Shown piece after piece: positions 18,700 through 29,127 of a DNA stretch of 64,000 nt (position 1 is the stretch's first letter; each line of letters opens with the position of its first letter). The DNA comes from Umbilicaria muhlenbergii (Eukaryota; Ascomycota; Lecanoromycetes; Umbilicariales; Umbilicariaceae), in the NCBI GenBank assembly GCA_000611775.1, contig KK106986.1, positions 1,997,645 through 2,061,644 on the forward strand, read 5' to 3'. The notes under the pieces were generated by a model, which was not told the DNA's origin, did not search any database, and saw only the letters and a list, made by a program, of their open reading frames with translations. The position numbers and the translations under genes are program-made.

Positions 18700-19937
18700 T
18701 GCGTTTTCTGGGACGAAGTACAGGCTTGGGGAATTGATTATATTAGACGAGACTGTGATATTGAAATACTATGATATGAAGAATGGAAAACAGAAGCAAG
18801 GAAACAGTCGTATATATCCTCGCGATATACTGATAACTCATCCACATCATGACAGTTTGGATGCAACAGATACCCATCCGAGAACAATTCCAATTCGCAA
18901 CGCAGTCATCCAACATTTCGCGCAAGCGCAGCATTGTGAGCAGCAGCAAGGGGCGTCTGGAGCTGTTTCCCCGCGACGGACTCTGATGGTGGCTATTTCG
19001 AGGCAGTGAGGCTTTTGGATGGATCCATGATTATGGAAACATTTGGCTTTTGAGCCACGGTATCGCTCAACGACAAGCCGGCCGTGCCTCGATATCATGC
19101 GCGATAGCTAATTTTTCACGTGTGGGCTGTGTACCTGGACGCAGGGTTCAAGCCACACCGTGTTTGATACGCTGCTGAACTTGGTCATCATCGAGGTTAA
19201 GGCTTGGTTTGGGTGATCTTGGGCCATCGTCGTTAGCCTATACAGAAAGGTCGTAAAAACACACTTAGACCACAAAAGTAGCGCCAATAGGAATTGAACC
19301 TATTGTGTTTTATACGACCTCCAACATATACTGCTCTCGTCGTTCCGAGATATTTGGTGACAGCATGGCGCACAGTTTTTCCTAGCTTCCGAGAGTGCCG
19401 ACGCCTTATGGCGCCTTACCGGGATAGGTACTCGGCACGTTCTTGACATCTACGAGATCTACGGGATCTCAGGGTCTGGGATGTAAGGTAGTCTATCAAA
19501 TAACTTTTACGATGAGGGAAGTGCTTCAACGCAGACTTAATTTGTGGTACCCAGCCCCACCCGACCTTCTCTCCGTGTGACCAAGGGGATCAGCTCTAAG
19601 CGACGTTTTTCATGTACATGAGAGATCAGGAATACGAGCAGCATGCGACCCCTGGACCTGTCACATTATCCATGGGAGACCTTCCCCACGATCAATATTA
19701 ATGTCTGGTGTCCGATGCTGCAACAGTAATGGTCAGGCTGTCTTTGCTTTCGATTGGTCGAATTACCACACCATGTCCGATGAGTCACTTCCCTGCATAA
19801 AGCGCAGGCATCCAATATGCCGTACGAACAAGCTCTATCTACTTTACGCAACGTTCCATATCTGCGCGGCTAACTTCACTCTGCATACTCGTCACACAAA
19901 CTGCTGAACTTTCGAGCTTTGTTGCACGATATTTAGG
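18700..19937. other. Intergenic between the transporter and the hydrolase
   Basis: Divergent promoter region of the MFS gene and the alpha/beta hydrolase, with the second 83-bp element at 19244. No other gene is supported. Confidence 0.5.
19244..19326. mobile_element. 83-bp short mobile element, copy 2, with 5-bp target duplication
   Basis: It has the same boundaries as copy 1 at 13446, here flanked by tatac on both sides (19239-19243 and 19327-19331). On the minus strand it contains GGTTCAATTCC, a match to the Pol III B-box/T-loop, flanked by a short stem, and further on TGGTCTAAGTG, which resembles an A-box. The order is reversed relative to a tRNA. Confidence 0.87.
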
Positions 19938-20781
19938 ATGTCGAACCCCACTATCCTCTTCGTGCCCGGAGCGTATCATCGTCCAACCTGCTTCCATCTG
20001 GTCATATCCTCCTTGAGGGACCTTGGATACCCTATTGCCACCGTGGACCATCCAAGCAATAATGAATCGAACAAAGGCCTCCTCGATGACATCGCCAACG
20101 TTCGCACCACGCTTGACCACCTCATCAAGGCTGAGAACAAAGCTGTAGTTCTCGTGCTCCACTCTTATGGCGGACAAGCAGGCGGCGCTAGTATGCATGG
20201 TTATGGGAGGGAGGAACGAGAGCGGAACGGCGAAGATGGGGGAATCATTGGTGTTCTTTATATTGCGGCATTGGCGCTTACCAAAGGGTCAAGTCTCACT
20301 GGGGGCGTAGGTGGCAAGCTAGGACCTTGGGTCAAAGAGGATGTATGTTGAAATGCTCCTCTCAATACCTGTTTCACCTCCTGCGTTCTGTTGATACGCT
20401 GTCCCCTACTTGTAGATATACAACGCAGGCGCTGATGACAAACTGCAGGGCCCTCTCTACACTTGCACTGACCCACACCATACCTTCTACAACGATCTCT
20501 CCTTGTCCGCGGCTCAGCCATACATCGATGAGCTTACGCCTATTTGCACACTAGCATTTGAGCAAGCTTGTCCGGCCGAGTGTTATAGTGAGACCATCCC
20601 TTCCACCTATCTCATATGCTCGAAGGACAACTGCCTTCCGCCGTTTGTGCAAGAGATGATGGCGAAGAACATCGGAGAGGAATGTAAGGTAGAGAAGTGT
20701 GATGCGGGCCACAGTCCGTGGGCGAGTCAGCCGGAGTTGGTGGTGGGATTGGTGAGGAGGGTTGCGGGCGAGGAGGTATAG
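19938..20781 (+). CDS. Alpha/beta hydrolase (AB hydrolase 6 type)
   Basis: Exon 1 is 19938-20342, the intron is 20343-20415 (GTATGT...TAG, 73 nt) and exon 2 is 20416-20781, giving 256 aa. The start MSNPTILFVPGAYHRPTCF is the first strand plus oxyanion loop of the family. The nucleophile elbow is VLVLHSYGGQAG (Ser about 76), the acid is probably Asp about 206 (CSKDNCLPP) and the catalytic His is about 234 (CDAGHSPW). The complete triad suggests an active esterase-like enzyme. The relatives I know are annotated as hydrolases of unknown substrate, some resembling plant methyl-esterases. There is no signal peptide, so it is probably cytosolic. Confidence 0.9.
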
Positions 20782-21798
20782 ATGGAACAATAACTGTGTG
20801 AGGTTAGAGTTCCTGGATGATGTTTAAGGGAAGAGCATCAGCGACTTCGTATTCAGCAGGTAACATTAGATGCGGGGGCTTTGCAAGAGTGGAGAGATCA
20901 GACGAAAGCACCTCATTTGCAACGAAAGACGTTACACGATTCATGGCTCACAGGCACGAGTAAGCTACAGTGGCCAACTCAGAAGCCCACGGCTGCACAG
21001 GAACAATGGATGAAGCAGACCCGCTCGCATCAGCGACAACCCACGTCCGCCACCGATGAGGCGACACAAGACAACCGCATGAGTGGCGCAACGCGTGGCG
21101 CTACACACGTGAAAGAACGATGCTGTATTCATACAAGTACTCTGTCACATCGTCACTTGTGGGCTATACCGTACGGACATAAGGTACCTTACCTTAGTGA
21201 TCGAAGAGTCTTCTTGCCTTTCCGCAAATAGACATGGCCCGCGGCGCCCCGCTTGCTGAAACTGGGCGGGGACGGCGGACCGGCCGAATCAGGCGTGGTA
21301 GCCGGCTCGGTTAACCGATGGCCATCATCGTCCGGCGAAGCTTGATCCAGTCGCGGGGACACGGGGAGTGACACGGGAGTGACTGGTCCTCTTCATTCGC
21401 ACATGCATGCAAGGGCGCGTCGACGTCACGATGCTTCCGGAAGGTCACAAGGGCCAGGCGCCCCAGGCTCGAAGAATGCGGGAATAAGAAGCTGCTGAAG
21501 CATGCAAGGTACCGACCCTGCATGAGCCGTGCAGCACGATGCGCATCTGCCTATCCCTATAGGCAGCTCCTCCGCCACCATCACGACCTCAACACCCGTA
21601 GCTTTGCACCCTTCGCCTGAACAGCTGCCGTCTTTCGGCCGCTGACTGGCTCTCGACGAGATCGTAGCCAAGGCCAAGAGCACCGTCATCATGGAGGCAT
21701 TCACCCAGCTACGCGATGTATTCCGCCAGCGAGTATATAACGTATCTGCTTCGACTCTCGGATCTGTCGACAAGAGCAAGTCAATTCTTCCGAGCACG
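20782..21798. other. Intergenic; promoter region of RNase T2
   Basis: No gene is recognised. At 21182-21195 is GGTACCTTACCTTA, which also occurs at about 25000 before the thioesterase gene. A 116-aa ORF at 20881-21231 has no motif. Confidence 0.5.
21182..21195. promoter_or_regulatory. Shared upstream motif, copy 1
   Basis: GGTACCTTACCTTA lies about 600 bp upstream of the RNase T2 start and recurs at 25000-25013. A regulatory role is only suggested by the repetition. Confidence 0.25.
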
Positions 21799-23310
21799 AT
21801 GCCTTCAGCTTTGAGTTTTCTGCGATCAATCGCCAAGGTCGCCCTGGGTTCTGCTCAGCTGGCTTTACTATCTTCGGGCAATACAGTGTCTGGAGGCTCG
21901 CCGGAAAGCTGCCCAAACCCCCAGCTCAGTTGCCACAATACCACCGTTCAGACAAACACTTGTTGCTTCAACGCCCCTGGTGGCCAGTTGTTGCAGACGC
22001 AGTTTTGGGACAGTAACCCCGCGACGGGCCCTGCCGATCACTGGACTGTCCATGGTCTATGGTAAGTCACTCCGAGCTTCTTTCGCACTTACTCGGCCTT
22101 GGCTTACATGTCCCAGGCCCGATCACTGTGACGGCACCTTCGACCAATACTGTGATATGAATCGCCAGTATACCAACATCACTGCCATTCTACAATCGTA
22201 CGGCGCAACCGGCCTTTTGAATTATATGGACACATACTGGAAAGACCAAGCGGGGAACGACGAGTCCTTCTGGGAGCATGAATGGGGCAAACACGGCACC
22301 TGTATTAGCACATTGAATCCGGACTGCTATATCGATTATACCCCGCAAGAAGAGGTCCTCGACTTCTTCAACAAGACTGTACAGCTTTTTCAGGGTTTGG
22401 ACTCTTACTCGGTATGTGGTACCCCCTCTACCCCCTCCTGCAGTGGTTGTGGCACTCTAATAATTCCTCACTAGTTCTTATCTGCCGCCGGCATCCTACC
22501 TTCGACAACACAGACCTACACATCAGCCCAGATTCTAGCCGCGCTCGCCGCACCACGAGGCGTAGCCGCAACCATTTCTTGTTCAGGGAGTATCTTGAAT
22601 GAAATTTGGTATTACTTCAACGTCCTCGGCAGCGTTCAAACCGGACAATTTGAACCAACGGCTCCAGGTATGTATGCCAAAGTCAGCCTCTGACTTGGAG
22701 CTGACCGAGTCGCAGATGGTTCCAAATCAGCTTGCCCGAGTAGCGGCATTCAATACGTCCCTAAGAACTTGCAATCTACCCCTACGGTCACGTCTGTGCC
22801 ACCAAGCTCGGCCAGTACGACATCCGTTTCTACCTCAACGACTGCGCCTGGCGCGCCGTTCGCAGGGAATGGGTTCCTTGAGGTGCAGACTGGTGGTAAG
22901 AATCAAGGATGTATCATCAGTCCAGGCACATGGTATATTGGCGGTACATGCGCTACTTTCCAAGCCACTGCTTCTGGTACATCCGAATAGTCTACTTCCT
23001 GTTGTGGCCCATACTGATTTGATTGACAGGTAACGGCTTCACTTTGACTTCGAGTAAGGGTAACTGCGCAATCGTCAATAACGCACTGAGCTGTGCCTCT
23101 TCCATCACTACACCTGGCATCTTCTCGGTTCGTCCGTCCCCTTTGATTGGATCGGGTTTGCGCTGACTGATATAGGCCGTGAATGGAAACCTTGCAGCCG
23201 GTGGTAGTTCGTCTTTTTACGCCAGCGCCGTCCCTTCCGGCAGCACCCAACAGCCCGTGTCTATCTCTCAGGCATCGACCTCTTTGACCATTACATGGCA
23301 GAGCAAATAA
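21799..23310 (+). CDS. Secreted RNase T2 with C-terminal domain
   Basis: Six exons: 21799-22061, 22117-22411, 22475-22667, 22716-22976, 23030-23127 and 23176-23310; the spliced product is 414 aa. The start at 21799 (MPSALSFLRSIAKV) puts a hydrophobic leader directly before the mature-type CPNPQLSCHNTT; an upstream in-frame ATG at 21691 gives a longer, less likely form. The active-site motifs are HWTVHGLW (His 85) and FWEHEWGKHGTC (Glu 143, Lys 146, His 147), with the Cys pairs of the fold. A Ser/Thr-rich linker (about residues 265-290) leads to a C-terminal domain of about 110 residues seen in fungal members. It is an extracellular or vacuolar endoribonuclease cutting single-stranded RNA, probably for phosphate scavenging or stress. 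All catalytic residues are present. Confidence 0.95.
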
Positions 23311-23725
23311 GGGCTCGCTTAGAGTACCTGGTTACCGCCAATAATATATATTATATGGGATTGCCAGTGCGATTTGGGGGATGAAGGGTACATGACGTCG
23401 GAAGCGGGTGGCTGAGAATTGCAGATAAGCACATGCAGTCCGGTTTTGCGCAGCGCAGCGAATAGAGTAACAGGGTGGCCTTGAAAATGGAACAAAGTAT
23501 TGTTGTCTGTCGGCCCCCCAACCGAATGGTGGTAATCTAATATAGCAACATATAGCAATTCTCAGGACGAACCGTCTGGGATGCATCTTCACCGTAACCG
23601 TATCAAGCAAGCCTGCGAGAGCTTTGAAATGACATCCCACCATCTGTGCTAACATCACTAGACTGACCTGACATCTTCCGCAGCTAGTCGCACATAACGC
23701 ACCCGGATTATCTGATCTCTCTTCA

Positions 23726-24240
23726 ATGATGCTTTCAAGGACCCCACCAATCTTCTTCCTCAAGCAACCCCACCTCCCTCCATCCACCGTCCCCGTCTCC
23801 CGCACCCCTGGCCCTAGCCCGCCAGTAGACTACTCCCACATGACCCAACGTAATACCGAACGTCAGCCTACAAACCCCGTAGCGTTCCTTAGTCATTACT
23901 TCCTCCCCACCCATCCCTCCTCTCTCGACGTCGCCCCGGCTGATCCGACTAGGGGAGTCACAGACAGCGCGATCTCCGACACCAGCACATACCACACCCC
24001 CCCACGGGGTCTCTATCCAAGATTTCCTCGAGCCGGAGTATACGCACAGCTGGATGCCGTAGCCGCTGCTGATGCCATCCGTTATGGACGGCCGGCTGGC
24101 GCGCGGGGTTTGCCCGGCTGGGGTCGCTTGATGTGACTGTGGCTGGGGAGAGGAGTGGGAAGGTGATTGCTAGTGTGACTTCCGGGGAGCCGATGCTGGG
24201 GGGGTCGAATTTGGTTGGCGGGAACGGCAGTGAGGTATAG
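23726..24240 (+). pseudogene. Possible small gene with one frameshift, unrecognised
   Basis: The first frame begins MMLSRTPPIFFLKQ and ends near 24105 with GVYAQLDAVAAADAIRYGRP. A neighbouring frame then reads SLDVTVAGERSGKVIASVTS up to a stop at 24238-24240. The two halves look protein-like, but no domain is recognised. Chance ORFs in GC-rich DNA remain quite possible. Confidence 0.2.
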
Positions 24241-24999
24241 CCCGGGGTGGGGGTTGGAGGGGGATGGGGGACGGTGCGGGTGGAGTTGTAGGTGGAGATT
24301 AGGGGGGGTGGGAGGAAGATGGGGTCTGGGGGCTTTGGAGGCACGGATATATACGCACGAAAGTGAATTTGTCTGGAGCAATTTCGCCGTGGTCGGAGTA
24401 GAGGAGGATCGTCATCGTGAGGGTTCATAGCCATAAGCCGTTCTACGAAGAAGATTTGCACGAGCTGGCGTAGGAGGAGCAGGCGCTGGAGCCAGAGGGG
24501 TTCTCGCGGCTGGGTTGGCGGGGGCTGCGTTCGGAATGGGGGGCTTGGGGGAGTTTAAGGGTCGGCGAGTTGAGATGGGTTGATGAAGGAGGGGAGGGTC
24601 GAGGGCTATGGCGTAGAGTTGTAGGGTTGGAGTTCACTCGGGGTACGGAATAGTCAGGTCAAGGTAGTAAAGAGTTGCAAGGTCAATTAATGAGTATGCA
24701 CAGTAAGTGTGAGAGCTTTGTTGCTAGATGTGAGGTTGCTGACGGCTGGGGAACATGAATGTGTGACAGGGCGCGGGGAGAAAGGCGAATGAATGGCCCG
24801 CACGGAGAGGCAGTCACCCGGCGCCTGCAGCAGTGGTGGGACCGGCGCTCCAGTTGAACACTTTCGAGAAGGTGCCTTGCGTGGAGAATAGGGCTTTGCG
24901 GTCGATGACGTCCTATGCCTTGTATGGAGGGGGATGTCGAAACAACCTAAGGTCACTACCATAGGGTAAGCAAGTGGTAGTCGTGCTCCACCTCAGCTA

Positions 25000-25013
25000 G
25001 GTACCTTACCTTA
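25000..25013. promoter_or_regulatory. Shared upstream motif, copy 2
   Basis: The second GGTACCTTACCTTA, about 170-185 bp before the thioesterase start. See copy 1. Confidence 0.25.
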
Positions 25014-25183
25014 CCCTAGAGTAAAGCTTGGCGGTGCCGGCTGCCCCTAGGCGGGCACGGCGGGCTCGGCTACCAAAGTGATTTTAAGCTTATTATCTGC
25101 CGAGGTACCTCATGCCCAGAACCGCGCATTCGGTCTCAACATACCAATTGGCTCCCTTACCCAAGAGAGGAATTACGTCGGCA

Positions 25184-26144
25184 ATGGCAGAGTATAGCAA
25201 GGCGGAGAAAGACAAGGCCTTCAAGGCTGTCCAAGACATCATTGACCGGTACCGACGTTACCTGCCCTACTCCCTTTGGCCGTCGTTGCTAATCACTCGG
25301 TACAGATATACCCACCTTGCGAAACTCGTCGATCGTCCGGTATGCTTTTATAAGACCGGAACCGGCGAAAAAAGTTGACGCGTGATATCAGCTATTCGAT
25401 CTTCGGGTAATGAGTGATTGCAAGTTGGTGGACGCGACGCCAGATGGACGGACAGTCTTCGAGCTGACGATTACGGACGACTATGCCAATCTGAACGGCG
25501 CGTATGACCCATCCAAGGCTGTGGGGGTATGCTGATGGGGATTGGGACACAGGGGTCATGCATGGAGGTGCTGCTGGGGTCGTATTTGGTACAGTGGCAG
25601 CGATTGGCGCTTCAAATAGCCCGGTCGTGTTGCTGACCAACAGGCAGATATGTGCACCACCATGGCTCTTGGGCCGGTGGCGAAGCCTGGGCATTGGGAG
25701 TAAGCCTTTCCAAGAGCTCTGATCCATCGTCCGTGCCAAGGAACGGAGCCTGCCTTGACTATGTCGTCCTCGAAGCTAACACCTTCGCAGATTCCTAGGC
25801 GGCGTTTCAAGAACCATCAATCTCAGTAAGACTTCCTTCCAAGACGTCCACTGCACCGACGTTAACCTGCGGGTCACAAGGTTACCTGAAAGCACTTCCC
25901 GTGGGTCAGTAAAGCTCTATACCGACTCGCGTCCTACACCCAACGCTGACCGTGGGCCTTAGGTACCACCGTCCATGTCAAAGCCCAAGTGATGCAGAGC
26001 GGCCGCACCATGGCAATGATCAGAGGCACGATCGAGTCAACAGACGGAATGCAAGTATACGCGACGGTTGAACATCACAAGGTTCACGTACCGATAAAAG
26101 CAGAACTCACGGTCCCGGAGATCAAAGACAAGTCGAGGTTGTAA
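25184..26144 (+). CDS. Hotdog-fold acyl-CoA thioesterase (4HBT/PaaI-like)
   Basis: Eight short exons: 25184-25248, 25306-25339, 25392-25497, 25553-25588, 25648-25699, 25791-25825, 25881-25904 and 25963-26144, giving 177 aa. Homology is clear across the junctions: DYANLNG then VMHGGAAGVVF (the hotdog helix with the HGG motif), DMCTTMALGPVAKPGHWE, FLGGVSRTINLS, YLKALPVGTTVHVKAQVM and TMAMIRGTIES. Seven introns in under 1 kb is unusually dense. One is odd: the intron after exon 3 (25498-25552) has no GT donor that keeps the frame, and the only phase-consistent donor is GCGCGT. Either it is a rare GC-AG intron, or a one-base change breaks the gene. Family members hydrolyse acyl-CoA; the substrate is not evident. 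Confidence 0.82.
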
Positions 26145-26775
26145 TATATCCCGGTAGCCTTGCTAGGACTCATAGACTGTCATACATTTGAGAGCATCAA
26201 TCCTGGTGTTAGCCTGACTCGCCATCTATCTTTCTTCTGGGGCACTGGGGCTTCTCTGGACGTCCCAAAATCAAGCAAGTATAGCTACAGATACGCAATA
26301 CTTAGTATTACTTGTCTTAGCCTCCTGGTCGTCAAATGGTGTATCTCGCCATCCTCTGTACTTGTCCTCGTTTTCCGAGTTTCCAGTCTCAGGCGGCGAA
26401 GTGCTTCAAGAATCCTGGCGCGCGTCGCGTGACCGTGGTAACCCCAGCGGTTTCCCTACAACGTAGCAATATTGTTGCACCAATTCTCGCAATAGCTGAT
26501 ATCGCTAAACAGGAAGGATGATCTTCATAGCGTATTAGTTGTCCCGCATTATTAGTGAAAGACAGAAACAGTTATCCGGAAAGTAGGAACGGTGTACCCG
26601 GTAGAGTAGAGAGGACCGAGGTTTGATTTGAGGCTGGCGAGGGAGAGCTAGTTTGAGAAAGGCTTAGTGTCGACTTTTTTTCCAATGTCAACGTCTTCGC
26701 CGCTGCAAGCCGACGCGTTCTTCACCAAGCAGCCTCTGGCTATCACATTATCATGGTGCACCTATCTTTGATACC
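26145..26775. other. Intergenic, no gene recognised
   Basis: Holds the thioesterase 3' end and the promoter of the 26776 gene. ORFs of 61-90 aa lack motifs. Confidence 0.5.
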
Positions 26776-27582
26776 ATGAATACCTACCTCACCACGCGCC
26801 GACTCCTCCAAGATGCCTATTTCACTGCTTCGATATTCCGAGATCCGGTCACCCAACAGTGCCGCGGCTTCAACCTCATGTACTCTGCATCGACGAAAAT
26901 CCATCGGGGTAACCACAAGAACAAGAACTATTTCCCATTCACGTACTCCACCAAGACGCCCTGCGAACTTGAGCTATGGGACTTTAAACCCCATGTAAAG
27001 ATCGGACAGATGACGCTTGACGAAGCTCTTGAGAAACACATCAAACCTGGGGTGGTACTTTTGCCCATGAACGAGCCCTGGAAGGGGGAAGCGCCACGAC
27101 ATCCCGAGCAATACGTCCTGTTGAAGATAAATACCGAGACTACACCGCCGAACCTCGCCACCAGCCTCAAAGGGCACTCCAAGCCCCGTGGCGCCAAGCA
27201 AGCGTTCATCCATACCTGGGCTGATATGTGGTACTGCAAGCTGAAACTGGAAAGGGCGTATCACATGCTGCGGCACAAGCTTTGCGTCGAGTTTCACGTC
27301 TGCGAGAAAAGAAGGGGGGACAGAAACTTCCGATCGGACAGCCGGCTATTCGAGGATCTCGTGCACCTGCGGCCGGAAGTCATACTGAGGGCGATGCCGG
27401 AACAGTCGGGGATGCTCATCGATCCGCAGACAAACTACCAGGAGTTTTGCTGGGTGGTGGGACCTCCTCGGAAGGCAAAAACGGGTGAACTCGTCAGGCC
27501 GGATAATGTTACTAAGAAGTTCTATAACAACCGGAAGGTCCAATTAAACCTCGAAAAGCAGGCGGGTACGGATACCAAGTGA
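26776..27582 (+). CDS. Conserved-looking hypothetical protein, 268 aa
   Basis: A single uninterrupted ORF from ATG to TGA. The product is basic, without a signal peptide or membrane segment. The aromatic and charged patches (NYFPFTYSTKTPCELELWDF, then VLLPMNEPWKGEAPRHPEQY) and the long open frame suggest a real gene, although I recognise no domain. Isolated Cys and His residues do not form an obvious zinc motif. It is plausibly a lineage-specific cytosolic or nuclear protein. The neighbours give no clue to its role. Confidence 0.55.
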   Translation: MNTYLTTRRLLQDAYFTASIFRDPVTQQCRGFNLMYSASTKIHRGNHKNKNYFPFTYSTKTPCELELWDFKPHVKIGQMTLDEALEKHIKPGVVLLPMNEPWKGEAPRHPEQYVLLKINTETTPPNLATSLKGHSKPRGAKQAFIHTWADMWYCKLKLERAYHMLRHKLCVEFHVCEKRRGDRNFRSDSRLFEDLVHLRPEVILRAMPEQSGMLIDPQTNYQEFCWVVGPPRKAKTGELVRPDNVTKKFYNNRKVQLNLEKQAGTDTK

Positions 27583-28773
27583 ATGTGGGTGAAGATGGAT
27601 TGTTGGTGGCGATATTGAATATTGTGGATCTTGAGCGCGGAGGCTGGGATGGGCATTTAAGGTAATGGGAATGGCGGGGAGATAGTCCGGCAAGATGTTG
27701 TCAACATCGGGTCATACTGCGGCTAGCAGTTCAGTCACGCCGGCAGGCGGATGGCTGGTCCTGCTGATTTCTATGTTGATGATAGTCACAAGGGGGAAAG
27801 AGGGACTCTGCAGGTCAACGGGTTGGGTCGAGGCGCTACTGAGATGGGAAATGGCTACGTAGCTTGATTCTGCAGACACTGATGAGCGCCCACCAGCTGC
27901 ACAAGTGAGGCTTCAATAGCATCAGCGGGGCGGATGAGTTCAGGTTTGGTAGACCTTCAGGCGCGTGAACATTATACAAATCTAAGTTCCTCTCCACTTC
28001 AAATCGAGTTACACACTTTCTATGTGATGAGGGAATGGGGCCTACGTCTTGCACCTGTGCTCATCACAGTGAAGGCGGAAGAGTAACCCGCCTGCAGAGG
28101 CCGGCTCATCATTTTGTGCGCGCACTCAGATTACGGTTAAAGGGGGCCCGGTAGGGTGAGGGACATGGAGAGAATCAGAATACCTCTCACACACTCAATA
28201 ACTCAGGTGAAAGTGACAACGCGAAAAGCATCACTTGAGACAAAGGAACTCTGTTGCAAAGTCTTACCATTTTGTGTCATAGGAACAGTTGATTGCACTC
28301 GGGTCTTTTACTCATTTTTAACATCAAATTGTTCTTTGGATCTCTGACTATTGCTGCAGCGTCAGGTGCTGTGATTCTTCTTTTGTCCGCTTCTTCTTTT
28401 TAACTCTGTTCCCTGATAGCCTTAGGTTGTGCTTTGGCTTCTTCCTTCTCCTACACATAGATATGTGTAAAGCTCAAGGACGAGTCAGGAAGTGCCAAGA
28501 GCTGCGGCCATTCTGTTGACGGACTTGAGCATTTGAGTAGTTGTACACGACGCCAACCGCTACTTCACGATGCACGCAACCTTTACTCACCCTCCTAATT
28601 TGTGAATTCTCCGCGTCTGCCTTGCTTGCTTTAATCGCGCTCCGCTGACACGCCAATGCTTCCGCTTGAGCGACTTTGAGCAAAAGTCGTGAGGTTTACT
28701 GACGCCTGCGAGTCTTTCACATCCCAGGGGATCAATTTGTTCTCTTACTACTACTACTAGAGTACGCATTGAG
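27583..28773. other. Intergenic, no gene recognised
   Basis: About 1.2 kb with only short ORFs. Composition drifts toward AT as the repeat block is approached. Confidence 0.5.
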
Positions 28774-29094
28774 ATGTTTCAAAGATCCGAGGAAGACTTC
28801 CACCGGTATTGTCCAGGCGGCTATCATCCTGTGCATCTTGGGGACGTGTTCAACGACAGATACATGGTCGTCCGAAAGCTTTGATATGGACAATATTCTA
28901 CGGTAAGGCTTGCACAAGATATAAGGTGAGTGGTCAGTCATGCTAACTCACCTTCTGAAGATATCTGTCTAACGTTTGGCAAAAGTGAACATGAACAGTC
29001 ACGCTGCTTTGGAGATCTTGGCAGCCGACGATTACGGAGAGGAGAAACACATACATGAACTAATCACTCTAAATATAGCATTGGAAATGATTTG
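28774..29094 (+). pseudogene. SRPK-type (SR-protein kinase) N-terminal fragment
   Basis: From ATG at 28774 the frame gives RYCPGGYHPVHLGDVFNDRY and then VVRKL, a stop (TGA), and YGQYSTV. This is the start of an SRPK kinase domain, where a Gly codon of the glycine-rich loop (expected KLGYGQYSTV) is now TGA. After a possible intron (from about 28911) a second piece reads HAALEILAADDYGEEKHIHE, corresponding to the strand with the catalytic lysine; the residue at that Lys position reads Glu. The rest of the kinase is missing; the reverse-strand P450 follows. SRPKs phosphorylate SR splicing factors. This copy is a dead fragment. Confidence 0.7.
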
Positions 29095-29127
29095 AAACCA
29101 GTAAAAGGTCAGTGATTCAACTGTCTT

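Larger units (their letters stand above)
23311..25183. other. Intergenic with proline-rich low-complexity ORFs
   Basis: About 1.9 kb of GC-rich, strand-biased sequence with long overlapping ORFs on both strands, mostly Pro/Ser rich and probably fortuitous. The best candidate is listed at 23726-24240. Confidence 0.4.

Noticed and set aside
19244-19326. tRNA gene suggested by the T-loop-like GGTTCAATTCC
   Set aside because: No 5' acceptor strand complements the 3' side and no anticodon arm fits; the A-box-like motif lies on the wrong side of the B-box. A permuted tRNA would still need a matching acceptor stem, which I cannot find.
20881-21231. 116-aa plus-strand ORF before RNase T2
   Set aside because: Composition is not protein-like and it has no motif.
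21426-21836. 136-aa minus-strand ORF overlapping the RNase T2 start
   Set aside because: Largely antisense to the first exon and promoter of a well-supported gene.
24443-24962. Proline-rich minus-strand ORFs
   Set aside because: They overlap GC-rich, strand-biased DNA where long chance ORFs are expected; no domain or splice support.
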